In this document: piece by piece, positions 27,732 through 39,160 of the stretch
How the letters are laid out: every line of letters begins with the position of its first letter
Numbering within the stretch: position 1 is the first letter of the stretch
Origin: Candidatus Sumerlaeia bacterium
Lineage (GTDB): Bacteria > Sumerlaeota > Sumerlaeia > SLMS01 > JAHLLQ01
Reading direction: 5' to 3'
NCBI GenBank assembly: GCA_019634695.1
Contig: JAHCAW010000008.1
Location: 46,225 to 110,224 of the forward strand
DNA: 64,000 bases
The notes under the pieces: generated by a model
Database searches by the model: none
Told to the model about the DNA's origin: nothing
Seen by the model: the letters and a program-made list of their open reading frames with translations, nothing else
Translations under genes and position numbers: made by a program

Positions 27732-29666
27732 TCAGTCCCGCGGCCCGAAGTCGACCAGGAAGCGGACCGTGCGGGAGGCGCCGACCGGCAGGCTGATGTC
27801 TGCCTGCACAGAGACGCCCACGTCGCGCGGGCCGTCGGTCATTCCGTCGCCATCCTCGTCGTGCTGGACCTTGCCGCGCCAGTCTTCGGGGATCTGGTAG
27901 CCGGCCGCGCGCGGGCCGATGGACTCGAAGGGGCCGGAGCTGCGCCAGTAGCCCGAGGCCCCGGCGTCGCCGGCGATGCCGAGGAAATGATGCGGCACGC
28001 CTTGAACGTGGAACAGCAGCCCGGAGCCGCGGTCGATCTCGCCGGTCTCGCTGTGGTTGAACACCAGCATCGCCTCTTCGCCGGGCCGACCGGGCTTGGG
28101 CAGCAGGGCGAGTCGGTCGTGCGAGGACGAGGAGCCGGCCGTCGTCAGGTCCACATCCGTGAACCACATCATGCGCAGGGCGCGCTCCTCGGTGCCGCGG
28201 TTGTGGAAAGTCCAGGAGAGGGCAAGGCGCGGCGCGTCGGTGCCCGTCACTTCGATGTCGAGGTCGGATTCGAGCCACGCGCTCCCGCTGTAGGTCATGC
28301 CCCGATTGTGAAGTGAATGGGCGGTTGAGTGCACCTGACCGTCACGGATGCGGGCTGCGCCGCCGGACGCGTTCGCGAAGTAGACCTGCTCGCCGTCGTG
28401 AAGAAGGAAGTTCGTCGCGTAGATCGTGGTCCCCGCGGCGGCGTCCGCCGGCTGGAAGGTTGCGTCGTCGCTGCTGATGACGCCCTGACTCGAAATCTTG
28501 GCGACCGCGAGTCGGGGATTGTCGCCCTCGGAAGTCAGCCGATGCGTTGCCACCGGCAGGTCGTACGGATTGCCGACCAGGATGTTGGCGATTCCGTCGC
28601 GGATGGCGTTGATTTCTGTGCGCCCGCCATTGTTGAGCAGAACGACCGCCTCGCCGGTGTCCGGGAAGTGGCAGAAGTAGTTGTTGAAACCGGCGTAGGA
28701 TCCGGAGTGGCCCATGTAGCGGATCGTCTCGCCACTTGGATTCTCGATGCGGATCACGTTCACGCCGTAGCCATACGATCCGCGCTGGCGCGAGAACATC
28801 TTCTCCTTCCACTCGGCGCCCAGCAGCAGGTTCTCGCGCAGAGCCCTGTCCCACTGCAGCATGTCCTGGCCGGTGGAGTACATCGAACCCGCCGCGCGCC
28901 AGATCGTCATGTCCTGGTGCCCGGTCGGTTGCAGGGTGCCGTCGCTGTCGCGGCGATAGCCCTGCGCGCGTCGCGGCATCAGGCGCGTGTGCGAGTAGGC
29001 GCCGGTGTCCGGCATGCCGCCGCGTTGGGCGATGCGCTCGTCGACGACCTGCTCCCACGGCTTGCCCTCGATCTCCTCGAGGATCGCGCCCAGGATGTAG
29101 TAGCCCGAGTTGCAGTAGGCATAGCTCTCGCCCGGCTCGCTGGCCAGATCGTTCGAGCAGTACTTCTCCACGAACTCGCGCATCTCGTAGTGCATCCGAC
29201 TCGGCCCCGTCGAGAAGAAGCCGCTGAAGTCGGAGTAGTTCGGAATCCCCGACGTGTGCGTCAGCAACTGATGGATTGTGATGCGGCTGCCGGTGTCCTG
29301 GCGATACCACGGCAGGTGCTTCGTGATCGTGTCGTCGAGGGACAGCTTCCCTTCCTCGGCCAACTGGAGGATCATCAGGGCGGTGAACTGCTTGGTGATC
29401 GAGGCGAGGCGGAACTTCGTGTGGCGGTCGGGCCGCATGCCCCACTCCTCGTTGGCATATCCGTAGGACTTCTCGAAGATGACACGGCCGTCGTCCGCCA
29501 CCATCGCGATGCCGTTGAACAGGCCTTCGCGGTTGTAGGCATCCAGCAGCACCTCAATGTCGGCGGCCCTCGGGTCGGCCGTGGCCGGCTGGGTCCTGGG
29601 CACGGTCCGACATCCGGTGATGGCCAACAGGCAGAGTGCGACGAGAAGGCTCGGGACGACGCGCAT
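27732..29666 (-). CDS. serine-hydrolase lipoprotein (beta-lactamase/DD-peptidase fold) with extra C-terminal domain
   Basis: 644 residues. The lipobox LLAITGC gives an acylated C19. The class C/PBP4-type serine hydrolase domain has S89-x-x-K92 (SITK), Y184-C-N186 (YCN) and H320-S-G322 (HSG). After about residue 390 comes a beta-rich domain of unknown function (LALSWTFHNRGTEERAL, DEDGDGMTDGPRD) extending to the end. Relatives include esterases, D-amino-acid peptidases and carboxypeptidases; resistance to beta-lactams cannot be inferred. The ATG at 29666 has GAGGA 10 bases upstream; an in-frame ATG at 29708 would spoil the signal peptide. It follows thiH by 95 bases on the same strand and could be read through from the thi operon. 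Confidence 0.85.
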   Translation of the reverse strand: MRVVPSLLVALCLLAITGCRTVPRTQPATADPRAADIEVLLDAYNREGLFNGIAMVADDGRVIFEKSYGYANEEWGMRPDRHTKFRLASITKQFTALMILQLAEEGKLSLDDTITKHLPWYRQDTGSRITIHQLLTHTSGIPNYSDFSGFFSTGPSRMHYEMREFVEKYCSNDLASEPGESYAYCNSGYYILGAILEEIEGKPWEQVVDERIAQRGGMPDTGAYSHTRLMPRRAQGYRRDSDGTLQPTGHQDMTIWRAAGSMYSTGQDMLQWDRALRENLLLGAEWKEKMFSRQRGSYGYGVNVIRIENPSGETIRYMGHSGSYAGFNNYFCHFPDTGEAVVLLNNGGRTEINAIRDGIANILVGNPYDLPVATHRLTSEGDNPRLAVAKISSQGVISSDDATFQPADAAAGTTIYATNFLLHDGEQVYFANASGGAARIRDGQVHSTAHSLHNRGMTYSGSAWLESDLDIEVTGTDAPRLALSWTFHNRGTEERALRMMWFTDVDLTTAGSSSSHDRLALLPKPGRPGEEAMLVFNHSETGEIDRGSGLLFHVQGVPHHFLGIAGDAGASGYWRSSGPFESIGPRAAGYQIPEDWRGKVQHDEDGDGMTDGPRDVGVSVQADISLPVGASRTVRFLVDFGPRD

Positions 29667-29761
29667 GGGTGTTCCTCGACGAAAGACAAGGTGAAACAAA
29701 CGGCGCATGGTCGGGCGCCGTTGAGGGTTGGGCAATGGGAGACTCGTGCGGCGGACGCGGG

Positions 29762-30889
29762 TTACGGCGGGCCGGGGGCGACGAAGGCGCGGTCGAAGTC
29801 CTTCCAGACCGGTTCGAAGCCTCGGGCCTCGATGAGGCGGGCGATCTCGGCGGGCGAGCGGCCGTCCTCGATCTCGAACTGCTCGCCGGCATGATCGGCC
29901 GCCGTGTAACCGCCCGGATCGGTGCGGCTGCCGGCGCTCATGCGGGTGACGCCGATGCCAAGCAGGCCGTCGCGCAGATGCGCGGGCTCGCGCGTGGAGA
30001 GCACCAGCTCCGCATCGGGCAGGAACAGGCGCATGGCGCACAGCATCTGCACGAACTCGGGGTCGGTGACCGGAAGGTCCGGCGTGTAGTCCCCCGCGCA
30101 GGCGCGGATGCGCGGGAAGCTGACGGCAAGGCGGCTTTGCCAAAAGTGGCGCATCAGGTGGCGCGCGTGCAGGCCGAGGCACCATGCTTCGCGGCGCCAG
30201 TGGCCGAGACCGAGCAGCGTCCCGATGCCGAGCGACCGCATGCCGGCGCGTGCGGCAGCCTCGATCGCCAGCAGTCGGTTGCGATAGTGGCGCTTCGGCC
30301 CGGCGACATGATACAGGTTGTAGCGTTCGGCGTCGTAGAGCTCCTGGTACAGCGCGATGCCATCGACGCCCGCCTCGACGAGGCGGCGATATTCCTCCTC
30401 GCGCAGCGGTTGAATCTCGATCGCGATCGACTCGAACAACGTGCCCAGCGCGCGCACCACGTCGATCAGGTACGCCATGCCGACGTGGCGCCGGTCCTCG
30501 CCGCTGACGAGCAGCAGATGGCGGAAGCCCTCGTCGTGCAGGATGCGCGCGTCGCGCAGCACCTCGTCGACGGACAGCGTGCGGCGGGTGATCGGCAGCT
30601 CGTGCGAGAAGCCGCAGTAGGTGCACTTGTTGACGCACTCGTTGGACAGATAGAGCGGGGCATAGAGCTGGATGACGCGGCCGAAGCGCTGCTCGGTGAG
30701 CGCGGCGGCGCGGCGGGCCATCTGCTCGAGGTGCGGCGCGGCGGCGGGGGAGAGCAGCGCGGCGAGGTCCTCGATGGTGCGGCGCTCGCGGGCCAGCGCG
30801 CGGGCGACGTCCTGCTCCGTGGCCGCGGCGATGCGCGCGTCCACCTCGGCAAGGTCGAGTTGCTCCATCGTATCGGCGAAGGTGGTCAC
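29762..30889 (-). CDS. thiH: 2-iminoacetate synthase (tyrosine lyase) ThiH
   Basis: A 375-residue radical SAM enzyme that cleaves tyrosine to dehydroglycine (iminoacetate) and p-cresol for the thiazole ring of thiamine. The cluster motif is C85, C89, C92 ([10 protein letters not shown]), and [18 protein letters not shown] is typical of the family. [12 protein letters not shown] and RIRACAGDY are further ThiH marks. Use of ThiH rather than the oxygen-dependent glycine oxidase ThiO suggests that thiamine can be made without oxygen. The GTG start overlaps the thiG stop (GTGA), so translation is coupled; an internal ATG at 30868 is the alternative start. It is the last gene of the thi operon. Confidence 0.94.
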   Translation of the reverse strand: MTTFADTMEQLDLAEVDARIAAATEQDVARALARERRTIEDLAALLSPAAAPHLEQMARRAAALTEQRFGRVIQLYAPLYLSNECVNKCTYCGFSHELPITRRTLSVDEVLRDARILHDEGFRHLLLVSGEDRRHVGMAYLIDVVRALGTLFESIAIEIQPLREEEYRRLVEAGVDGIALYQELYDAERYNLYHVAGPKRHYRNRLLAIEAAARAGMRSLGIGTLLGLGHWRREAWCLGLHARHLMRHFWQSRLAVSFPRIRACAGDYTPDLPVTDPEFVQMLCAMRLFLPDAELVLSTREPAHLRDGLLGIGVTRMSAGSRTDPGGYTAADHAGEQFEIEDGRSPAEIARLIEARGFEPVWKDFDRAFVAPGPP

Positions 30890-31689
30890 GCGGAGGCTCC
30901 CTTCGATTCATGGAGGAACCCGGTCAGCGGGCTCGACGCACTGGCGCGGTCGGAGACAGGTCCGGGCCCTGCCTGACGCGCGAGTTCGGCGGCCTGCACG
31001 GCCAGGCGGAACGCGCGCGCCATCGCCACCGGGTCCGACGCCACCGCCAGCGCCGTGTTCACCAGCACCGCGTCGGCGCCCATCTCGATCGCCTCGGCCG
31101 CGTGCGACGGCATCCCGATGCCCGCATCCACGACCACCGGCACGCGTGCCTGCTCGATGATGATGCGCAACTGGTCGGCCGTGCGCAGCCCGCGATTCGA
31201 GCCGATCGGCGAACCCAACGGCATCACCGTCGCGCACCCGACATCCTCGAGGCGCTTGGCCAGCACCGGATCGGCATTGATGTAGGGCAACACCACGAAG
31301 CCCTCCGCGACGAGCGTCTCGGCCGCGCGCAGCGTCTCGATCGGATCGGGCAGCAGATAGTTTGGATCGGGCGTGACCTCGAGCTTGAGCCATGCGGTTC
31401 CCGTCGCCGCGCGGGCCAACCGCGCCAAGCGCACCGCCTCGTCGGCGTTGCGCGCCCCGCTCGTGTTCGGCAGCAGGCGGTACTTCGTCAGATCGAGCGC
31501 CGCCAGCGTGCGGTCGTGCGGATCGCGCACGTCCACGCGGCGCAGCGCCACCGTGACCAGTTCCGTCCCCGACGCCTCGACGGCCTGCGCCATCGCCTGC
31601 GGCGAGGCAAACTTGCCCGTGCCCACGAACAGGCGCGAGTGCAGCTCCACGCCCGCGATCACCAGCTTCTCCAACGGCTTGCCGCTCAT
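30886..31689 (-). CDS. thiG: thiazole synthase ThiG
   Basis: A 267-residue TIM-barrel enzyme that builds the thiazole phosphate from deoxyxylulose 5-phosphate, dehydroglycine and the ThiS thiocarboxylate. [14 protein letters not shown] and the Schiff-base lysine K102 (AWLKLEV) are visible, as are [26 protein letters not shown] and [10 protein letters not shown], the phosphate-binding end of the barrel. The start is the ATG at 31689, 25 bases after thiS; the upstream open frame has no family resemblance. It overlaps thiH by four bases at its 3' end. Confidence 0.95.
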   Translation of the reverse strand: MSGKPLEKLVIAGVELHSRLFVGTGKFASPQAMAQAVEASGTELVTVALRRVDVRDPHDRTLAALDLTKYRLLPNTSGARNADEAVRLARLARAATGTAWLKLEVTPDPNYLLPDPIETLRAAETLVAEGFVVLPYINADPVLAKRLEDVGCATVMPLGSPIGSNRGLRTADQLRIIIEQARVPVVVDAGIGMPSHAAEAIEMGADAVLVNTALAVASDPVAMARAFRLAVQAAELARQAGPGPVSDRASASSPLTGFLHESKGASA

Positions 31690-31714
31690 CTGTCGTCTCT
31701 CCCTTGGTCTGCGG

Positions 31715-31915
31715 TCACCCGCCTCCGACGAAGCGCACCATCTCGATCGCATCACCCTCGTGCACGCTGTGCGCGGGCCACTCCTCGCGCGACAGCACCG
31801 CGCCGTTCAGTTCGATCACCAGGTTCGTCGGCTCGATGCCCAGCCGCGCGACCAACTCGTCCAGCGTCATCTCGCCGTCGAGCACTTCGTCCACTCCGTT
31901 CAGGCGCACCTTCAT
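31715..31915 (-). CDS. thiS: sulfur carrier protein ThiS
   Basis: A 66-residue ubiquitin-fold protein that carries sulfur as a C-terminal thiocarboxylate to ThiG. It shows [20 protein letters not shown] and the C-terminus RFVGGG, keeping the required terminal Gly-Gly with one more glycine before it. It lies between thiF and thiG, with 6 and 25 base gaps. ThiF next to it would adenylate the C-terminal glycine. Confidence 0.93.
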   Translation of the reverse strand: MKVRLNGVDEVLDGEMTLDELVARLGIEPTNLVIELNGAVLSREEWPAHSVHEGDAIEMVRFVGGG

Positions 31916-31921
31916 GATTCG

Positions 31922-32755
31922 TCAGTCCTCCGTGTCGTGCTCGCCGAGAATCAGGCGCAGCACCTTGTTGGCTTGGTGGCTGGCGGCAATGCCGACGCGC
32001 GGGGCCAGCAGGCCGCGGCCGGGCTGCGCCGCCGACTCGCCGTCGCCCACCACCCACACGTTGCGGAAGGCCCGCCGCGTGCGAATCGCGTTCGACGGGC
32101 CCGTGCCCGCGATGCCCGAGACCGTCACGAGCGGCGTGTCGGGCAACGCGCGCCGCATCGCCAGCACGATGTCGCGCTTCATCGCCGGGTTGTCGAAGCA
32201 CTCGGCGACGACGTCGCACGCGGCGAAGGTCTCCGGGATGTTCTCGAGCGTCAGGCGTCGATCGATCGCCTCGACAGCGATGTACGGATTGATGCGCTCG
32301 AGGTTCGCCTTCAGCGCCCGCACCTTCGGCTCGCCGAGTTGATCGACGAAAAACTGCTGGCGGTTCAAGTTGCTCGGCTCCACGACGTCGAAGTCCACGA
32401 GCACCAGGCGCCCGACACCGGTGCGTGCGAGCGCCACGGCAACCGCGCTGCCAAGCCCGCCGCAGCCGGCGATGCCGATGCACGCGCGCTCGACCTTTTC
32501 GTGCACGCCCGGCCCGTGCCGCGACACCATCTGCGCGCGCAGCTCGTCCGCGCTGGGGCGCTCGCCGCGGCGGATCAGCACCACCTCGTCGCCGTCCGCC
32601 AGCACGCGATCCTCGGCCAGCGGAAAGCCGTTGAGGATCGCGACGTCGGCGTCGGGCTTGTGCGCCGCGCGCACGCCGAACAGCGTCGCGCCGGCCTCCA
32701 CCTCGACGGGGAGGGCGTTGATCCGGATGCGCAGATGGGCTGCGGCCGTCGTCAT
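31922..32755 (-). CDS. thiF: ThiF-type ThiS adenylyltransferase with N-terminal ubiquitin-like domain
   Basis: 277 residues. The first ~62 residues (RIRINALPVEVEAGATLFGV to GDEVVLIRRG) look like a second ThiS/ubiquitin-like fold without the C-terminal Gly-Gly. From about residue 80 there is an E1-like Rossmann domain with nucleotide loop GIAGCGGLGSAVA, DFDVVEPSNLNRQQFF and GEPKVRALKANLERINP. This short form, lacking a C-terminal zinc CxxC pair, matches the ThiF type known from clostridia and relatives. It would adenylate ThiS. The start is the ATG at 32755, 17 bases after thiC. Confidence 0.88.
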   Translation of the reverse strand: MTTAAAHLRIRINALPVEVEAGATLFGVRAAHKPDADVAILNGFPLAEDRVLADGDEVVLIRRGERPSADELRAQMVSRHGPGVHEKVERACIGIAGCGGLGSAVAVALARTGVGRLVLVDFDVVEPSNLNRQQFFVDQLGEPKVRALKANLERINPYIAVEAIDRRLTLENIPETFAACDVVAECFDNPAMKRDIVLAMRRALPDTPLVTVSGIAGTGPSNAIRTRRAFRNVWVVGDGESAAQPGRGLLAPRVGIAASHQANKVLRLILGEHDTED

Positions 32756-32772
32756 GGTTTGCGCAGCGACTC

Positions 32773-34792
<2,020 letters not shown>

Positions 34793-34802
34793 ATCGACAA
34801 GG

Positions 34803-34832
34803 TGGCTAGCACGAGCCGTGCCCCGCTGTCAA
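34803..34832 (-). promoter_or_regulatory. candidate promoter of the thi operon
   Basis: TTGACA on the minus strand (34827-34832) is followed after 18 bases by TAGCCA (34803-34808). The -35 is perfect and the -10 weak. Transcription would begin near 34796, just before the first conserved bases of the TPP riboswitch, which is the expected geometry. Confidence 0.5.
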
Positions 34833-34945
34833 GGAGTGCGCCCGACGCACGAGCGTCGAACCTCCCTGTCCCCGGCTCTCCTTGCCACGCTGGGGGGAGG
34901 CGGGTGTAGGTCTGGGGTCATTCTGCCCGAGGGAGCGTCACAGCC

Positions 34946-35818
34946 ATGAAGAAGTTCCTCAGCATCGTGGTGATCGTGGGCATCCTGATCGTGCTCGTCG
35001 GCGCGATCGTCGGATTTGTGCTGTTCTCGAAGAAGGATGAACTCGCCCGTCGCGCGACGGAGCGGGCCCTGACGTTTGTCCTCCAGACGGAGTGCAAGGT
35101 CGGCGGTGCGGCGCTGGACGTTCGCGCCGGCACCATCGAGTTCACCGACATCTCCATCGCCAACCCGCCGGGCTACGACTCCTCGCACGCGATGAAGTTC
35201 GGACTCGTGCGTGTCGAGGCCGACATCGCCTCGTTCCGCACCAACGAGCCTACGGTGCGTCTGGTGCGCATCACCGAGTCGGACATCATTCTGGACCGCA
35301 AGGTCTCCTCGTCAAATCTGCAGGATCTGATGGCCAACGCCGGTCGGTTCTCCTCGCAGGAGAAGAAGGAATCCGAGAAGGCGATGAAGATCGAGAAGGT
35401 GCTCGTCGAGGGAACGACGGTGCGCGTGGCGTTGCCGCTGTCGGGCGGCCGCACGATCGGCGTCGGCGTGCCCGACATCGAGATGAACGACATCGGCGGG
35501 CAGAAGGACAAGGTGACGCCCGCCGAGGCGCTTCAGGAATTCCTCGGCCGGATTCTGGCCGCGATCGGCAGTGCCGGCTCGGGCATCCTGCCCAACGACC
35601 TGTTGTCCGGCATCGGCGACTCGCTCAAGGGGCTGCCGGGCGACTTGCAGAGCCGTTTGGGCGAACTGCCCGGCAGCGTCGGCGATGCGGTGAGTGGAGC
35701 CGGGCGCGAACTTGAGAAGGTCGGCGACACGGTCGGCGGCGCGGTGGGTGACGCCGCCCGTTCGGTCGAGGGCGCGGTCGGCGGACTGCTCGGCCGGAGG
35801 CGGTCGAGCGAGGACTGA
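34946..35818 (+). CDS. AsmA/DUF748-like membrane-anchored protein
   Basis: A 290-residue protein with one N-terminal membrane segment (about residues 5-27) and an outer beta-rich domain. ALDVRAGTIEFTDISIANPP, LVRVEADIASFRTNEPTVR and KIEKVLVEGTTVRVALPL follow the pattern of AsmA/DUF748-type proteins thought to shape the outer membrane or move lipids. The last ~70 residues are a glycine-rich amphipathic series (GDAVSGAGRELEKVGDTVGG and similar) with an RRR tail. GAGGGAG lies about 10 bases before the ATG. It is divergent from the thi operon, and a clear terminator follows its stop. Function unknown; family placement is tentative. Confidence 0.7.
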   Translation: MKKFLSIVVIVGILIVLVGAIVGFVLFSKKDELARRATERALTFVLQTECKVGGAALDVRAGTIEFTDISIANPPGYDSSHAMKFGLVRVEADIASFRTNEPTVRLVRITESDIILDRKVSSSNLQDLMANAGRFSSQEKKESEKAMKIEKVLVEGTTVRVALPLSGGRTIGVGVPDIEMNDIGGQKDKVTPAEALQEFLGRILAAIGSAGSGILPNDLLSGIGDSLKGLPGDLQSRLGELPGSVGDAVSGAGRELEKVGDTVGGAVGDAARSVEGAVGGLLGRRRSSED

Positions 35819-35841
35819 CGCACACGACAGGCATGGACTGG

Positions 35842-35876
35842 GGGAGCCCCACCGCAGCCGGCGGGGCTCCCTTTGT
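35842..35876 (+). terminator. intrinsic terminator after the AsmA-like gene
   Basis: A perfect 9-base-pair stem GGGAGCCCC / GGGGCTCCC (35842-35850 and 35863-35871) with a 12-base loop is followed by TTTGTATT. It ends 21 bases before the stop of the convergent lipoprotein gene. The thymidine-rich tail is on the plus strand only. Confidence 0.85.
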
Positions 35877-35897
35877 ATTCGCGTAGGGGTTGTCGGG

Positions 35898-36356
35898 TCA
35901 CTCGCCGTAGACGCGCAGTCGGTACTCGGCGTAGATGCCCAGCACGATGAGGATTTCGTAGTCGGCGTAGTGGAGGGTCTGGATGTTCGCGGCGCGGGCC
36001 GTCTCGGCGACCGAGATGCGTTCCCACGCCACGGAGGGTCGGAACCGCACGAACGGAATGCGGATGAAGTGCGTGTTGGACTCGCCCTGCTTGAGGCCCG
36101 GATCGCTGCCCTGCCGGGTCGAGGTGCCCGGGCTGGGGAACTCGAAATCCAGCGGCGCGGCCACCTTGGTGAAGATGAACCCGAGCGGCGGGATGACGGG
36201 GCTCTCGTAGTCAGGAGCGATGATGTTCGGCGGCGGGGTCAGCGGCGAGACGATCTCGCGCGGTCGAAGGACCATGCAGCCGGTCGTCGGCAACAGCGCA
36301 GCCATCACCGCCACCAGGCGCACAAGCGCCCGGCGGAGAGGCGCCAGGGAGTTCAT
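35898..36356 (-). CDS. TRL-like lipoprotein, long form, copy 2
   Basis: 152 residues with a lipoprotein signal (LLPTTGC). The body has SPVIPPLGFIFTKVAAPLDF near the start and ETARAANIQTLHYADYEILI, LGIYAEYRLRVYGE at the end, the pattern of the small TRL-like (tRNA-associated locus) lipoprotein family, whose role is unknown. It starts three bases after the stop of the short-form gene at 36360. It is the second long-form member of a duplicated two-gene unit and shares its last ten residues with copy 1. Confidence 0.75.
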   Translation of the reverse strand: MNSLAPLRRALVRLVAVMAALLPTTGCMVLRPREIVSPLTPPPNIIAPDYESPVIPPLGFIFTKVAAPLDFEFPSPGTSTRQGSDPGLKQGESNTHFIRIPFVRFRPSVAWERISVAETARAANIQTLHYADYEILIVLGIYAEYRLRVYGE

Positions 36357-36359
36357 GGG

Positions 36360-36692
36360 TCACTCTCCCCGCACGACGACGGTGAACTTCTGGTAGACGC
36401 CAAGCACGTTGAAGAACTCGTAGTCGGCGCCATGGAGGGTGGTGATGCCGCCCTGGCGTGCGGCCGTGTTGATCGAGCAGTCGCCGAGAGCGACGAGGCC
36501 CAGGATGGACATGGAGGAGGCGCGTCCGGCGCGCTCGCCCACCAGCGAGGTTTCCTGATCGTAGTCCAGTGGGGCGGTGAACTCCGAATAGACCCATCCC
36601 ACCGGCGGCATGACGGGTGCTTGGTAGCATCCCGTGGTCAGGACGGCAACTGCGGCGACGGTCGCCAAGAAGGCTCCAACCTGCTTGATCAT
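36360..36692 (-). CDS. TRL-like lipoprotein, short form, copy 2
   Basis: 110 residues from the ATG at 36692, which has AAAGGAG nine bases upstream. The lipobox is VLTTGC, followed by YQAPVMPPVGWVYSEFTAPL and the core SMSILGLVALGDCSINTAAR with LHGADYEFFNVLGVYQKFTV. It is nearly the same protein as the one at 37274-37606. The TRL-like family assignment rests on the GLVALGDCSINTAA and DYE-x-x-x-x-LG-x-Y blocks. Function unknown. Confidence 0.82.
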   Translation of the reverse strand: MIKQVGAFLATVAAVAVLTTGCYQAPVMPPVGWVYSEFTAPLDYDQETSLVGERAGRASSMSILGLVALGDCSINTAARQGGITTLHGADYEFFNVLGVYQKFTVVVRGE

Positions 36693-36779
36693 CGGACGTG
36701 CTCCTTTGCACGTGGCGTCGGAGACAATATGGGACACGGCGCATCCGATTGGCAACTACAACCGCCCTCCCAAAATGCA

Positions 36780-36809
36780 CCGGGCCCCGCCGGCGAAGGC
36801 GGGGCCCGG
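36780..36809 (-). terminator. strong terminator between the two TRL pairs
   Basis: A perfect 12-base-pair GC stem (CCGGGCCCCGCC / GGCGGGGCCCGG) with a six-base loop. Read on the minus strand it is followed by TGCATTTT. It lies 27 bases after the stop of the first long-form gene and would separate the two duplicated units into independent transcripts. Confidence 0.8.
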
Positions 36810-36835
36810 GTTGGCGGCAGGTTCCTGGGTTCGGG

Positions 36836-37270
36836 TTACTCGCCGTAGACCCGCAGGCGGTACTCCGCATAAATGCCGAGCACCGAGAAGTGTTCGTAGT
36901 CGGCGTAGTGCACCGTTTCGATGCGCCCCTGACGCGCCGCTTGGGCGACGTCCGCGTGGTCCCAAGCGAAATCGAGCCAGAAGAACGGCACGCGCAGGTA
37001 GCTGGTCTTGAGTTCTCCGCGCTTCAGGCCGGAGCCATCGGTGCGGATGGTGGGGGAGCCTTCGTGGTAGATATCCAGAGGTGCGGCGACCTGGCTGAAC
37101 AGGAAACCGGGCGGAGGAATCACGGGGCTGCGATAGTTGTTCGCATTGCCGCCGGCCGGAAACCGCGCACAGCCCGACACGAACACCAGCGCCGCCAACA
37201 GCGCGGTGGCCGATGCCAGTCGTCCGACGAAGGCGCCTCTTCGACGGGCGAAGAGTGCGGGGGTTCTCAT
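36836..37270 (-). CDS. TRL-like lipoprotein, long form, copy 1
   Basis: 144 residues with lipobox VFVSGC. Shared pattern with the gene at 35898-36356: SPVIPPPGFLFSQVAAPLDI, then AQAARQGRIETVHYADYEHF and LGIYAEYRLRVYGE. Middle regions differ more, which suggests an old duplication with the ends held by selection. It starts three bases after the stop of the preceding short-form gene, the same spacing as in the other copy, and is followed by a strong terminator. Confidence 0.75.
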   Translation of the reverse strand: MRTPALFARRRGAFVGRLASATALLAALVFVSGCARFPAGGNANNYRSPVIPPPGFLFSQVAAPLDIYHEGSPTIRTDGSGLKRGELKTSYLRVPFFWLDFAWDHADVAQAARQGRIETVHYADYEHFSVLGIYAEYRLRVYGE

Positions 37271-37273
37271 GGA

Positions 37274-37606
37274 TCAGTCTCCATGAACGATGACGGTGAA
37301 GTTCTGGTAGATGCCCAGCACGTTGAAGAACTCGTAGTCGGCGCCGTGAATCGTCGACAGGCCGGCGTTGCGGGCCGCCGTGTTGATCGAGCAGTCGCCC
37401 AGCGCCACCAGACCCAGGATCGACATCGAGGAGGCACGGCCCGAGCGCGAACCCAACTTCGAGGCTTCCTGATCGTAGTCCAGCGGGGCGGTGAAGCTCG
37501 AGTAGACCCAGCCCGAGGGAGGCATGACGGGTGCCTGGTAGCATCCGGTGGCCAGAACGGCGACTGCCGCCGTGGCGGCCAGCGATTTGACAAGCGTGCG
37601 AATCAT
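37274..37606 (-). CDS. TRL-like lipoprotein, short form, copy 1
   Basis: 110 residues from the ATG at 37606, with AAGGAG eight bases upstream. Lipobox VLATGC, then YQAPVMPPSGWVYSSFTAPL and SMSILGLVALGDCSINTAAR. It differs from copy 2 at few positions and has the same length. First gene of its two-gene unit. No promoter stood out in the 135 bases between it and the response-regulator gene. Function unknown; an envelope role is likely from the lipoprotein signal. Confidence 0.82.
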   Translation of the reverse strand: MIRTLVKSLAATAAVAVLATGCYQAPVMPPSGWVYSSFTAPLDYDQEASKLGSRSGRASSMSILGLVALGDCSINTAARNAGLSTIHGADYEFFNVLGIYQNFTVIVHGD

Positions 37607-37741
37607 GGAGGGTGCTCCTTCCGGTAGAAGTGTGTGGCAGGCTTTCGCTGCGCGGTTTGCGAATGCAAGGTCAAAACGATTTGCCGCAAGCACATCGCAG
37701 TACGACGATGTTTCCCGTTTCGGAATGCCTGTGCAACGTCG

Positions 37742-39130
<1,389 letters not shown>

Positions 39131-39160
39131 GACCAGACTCGCAGCGTGGAGGCCGCGGCC

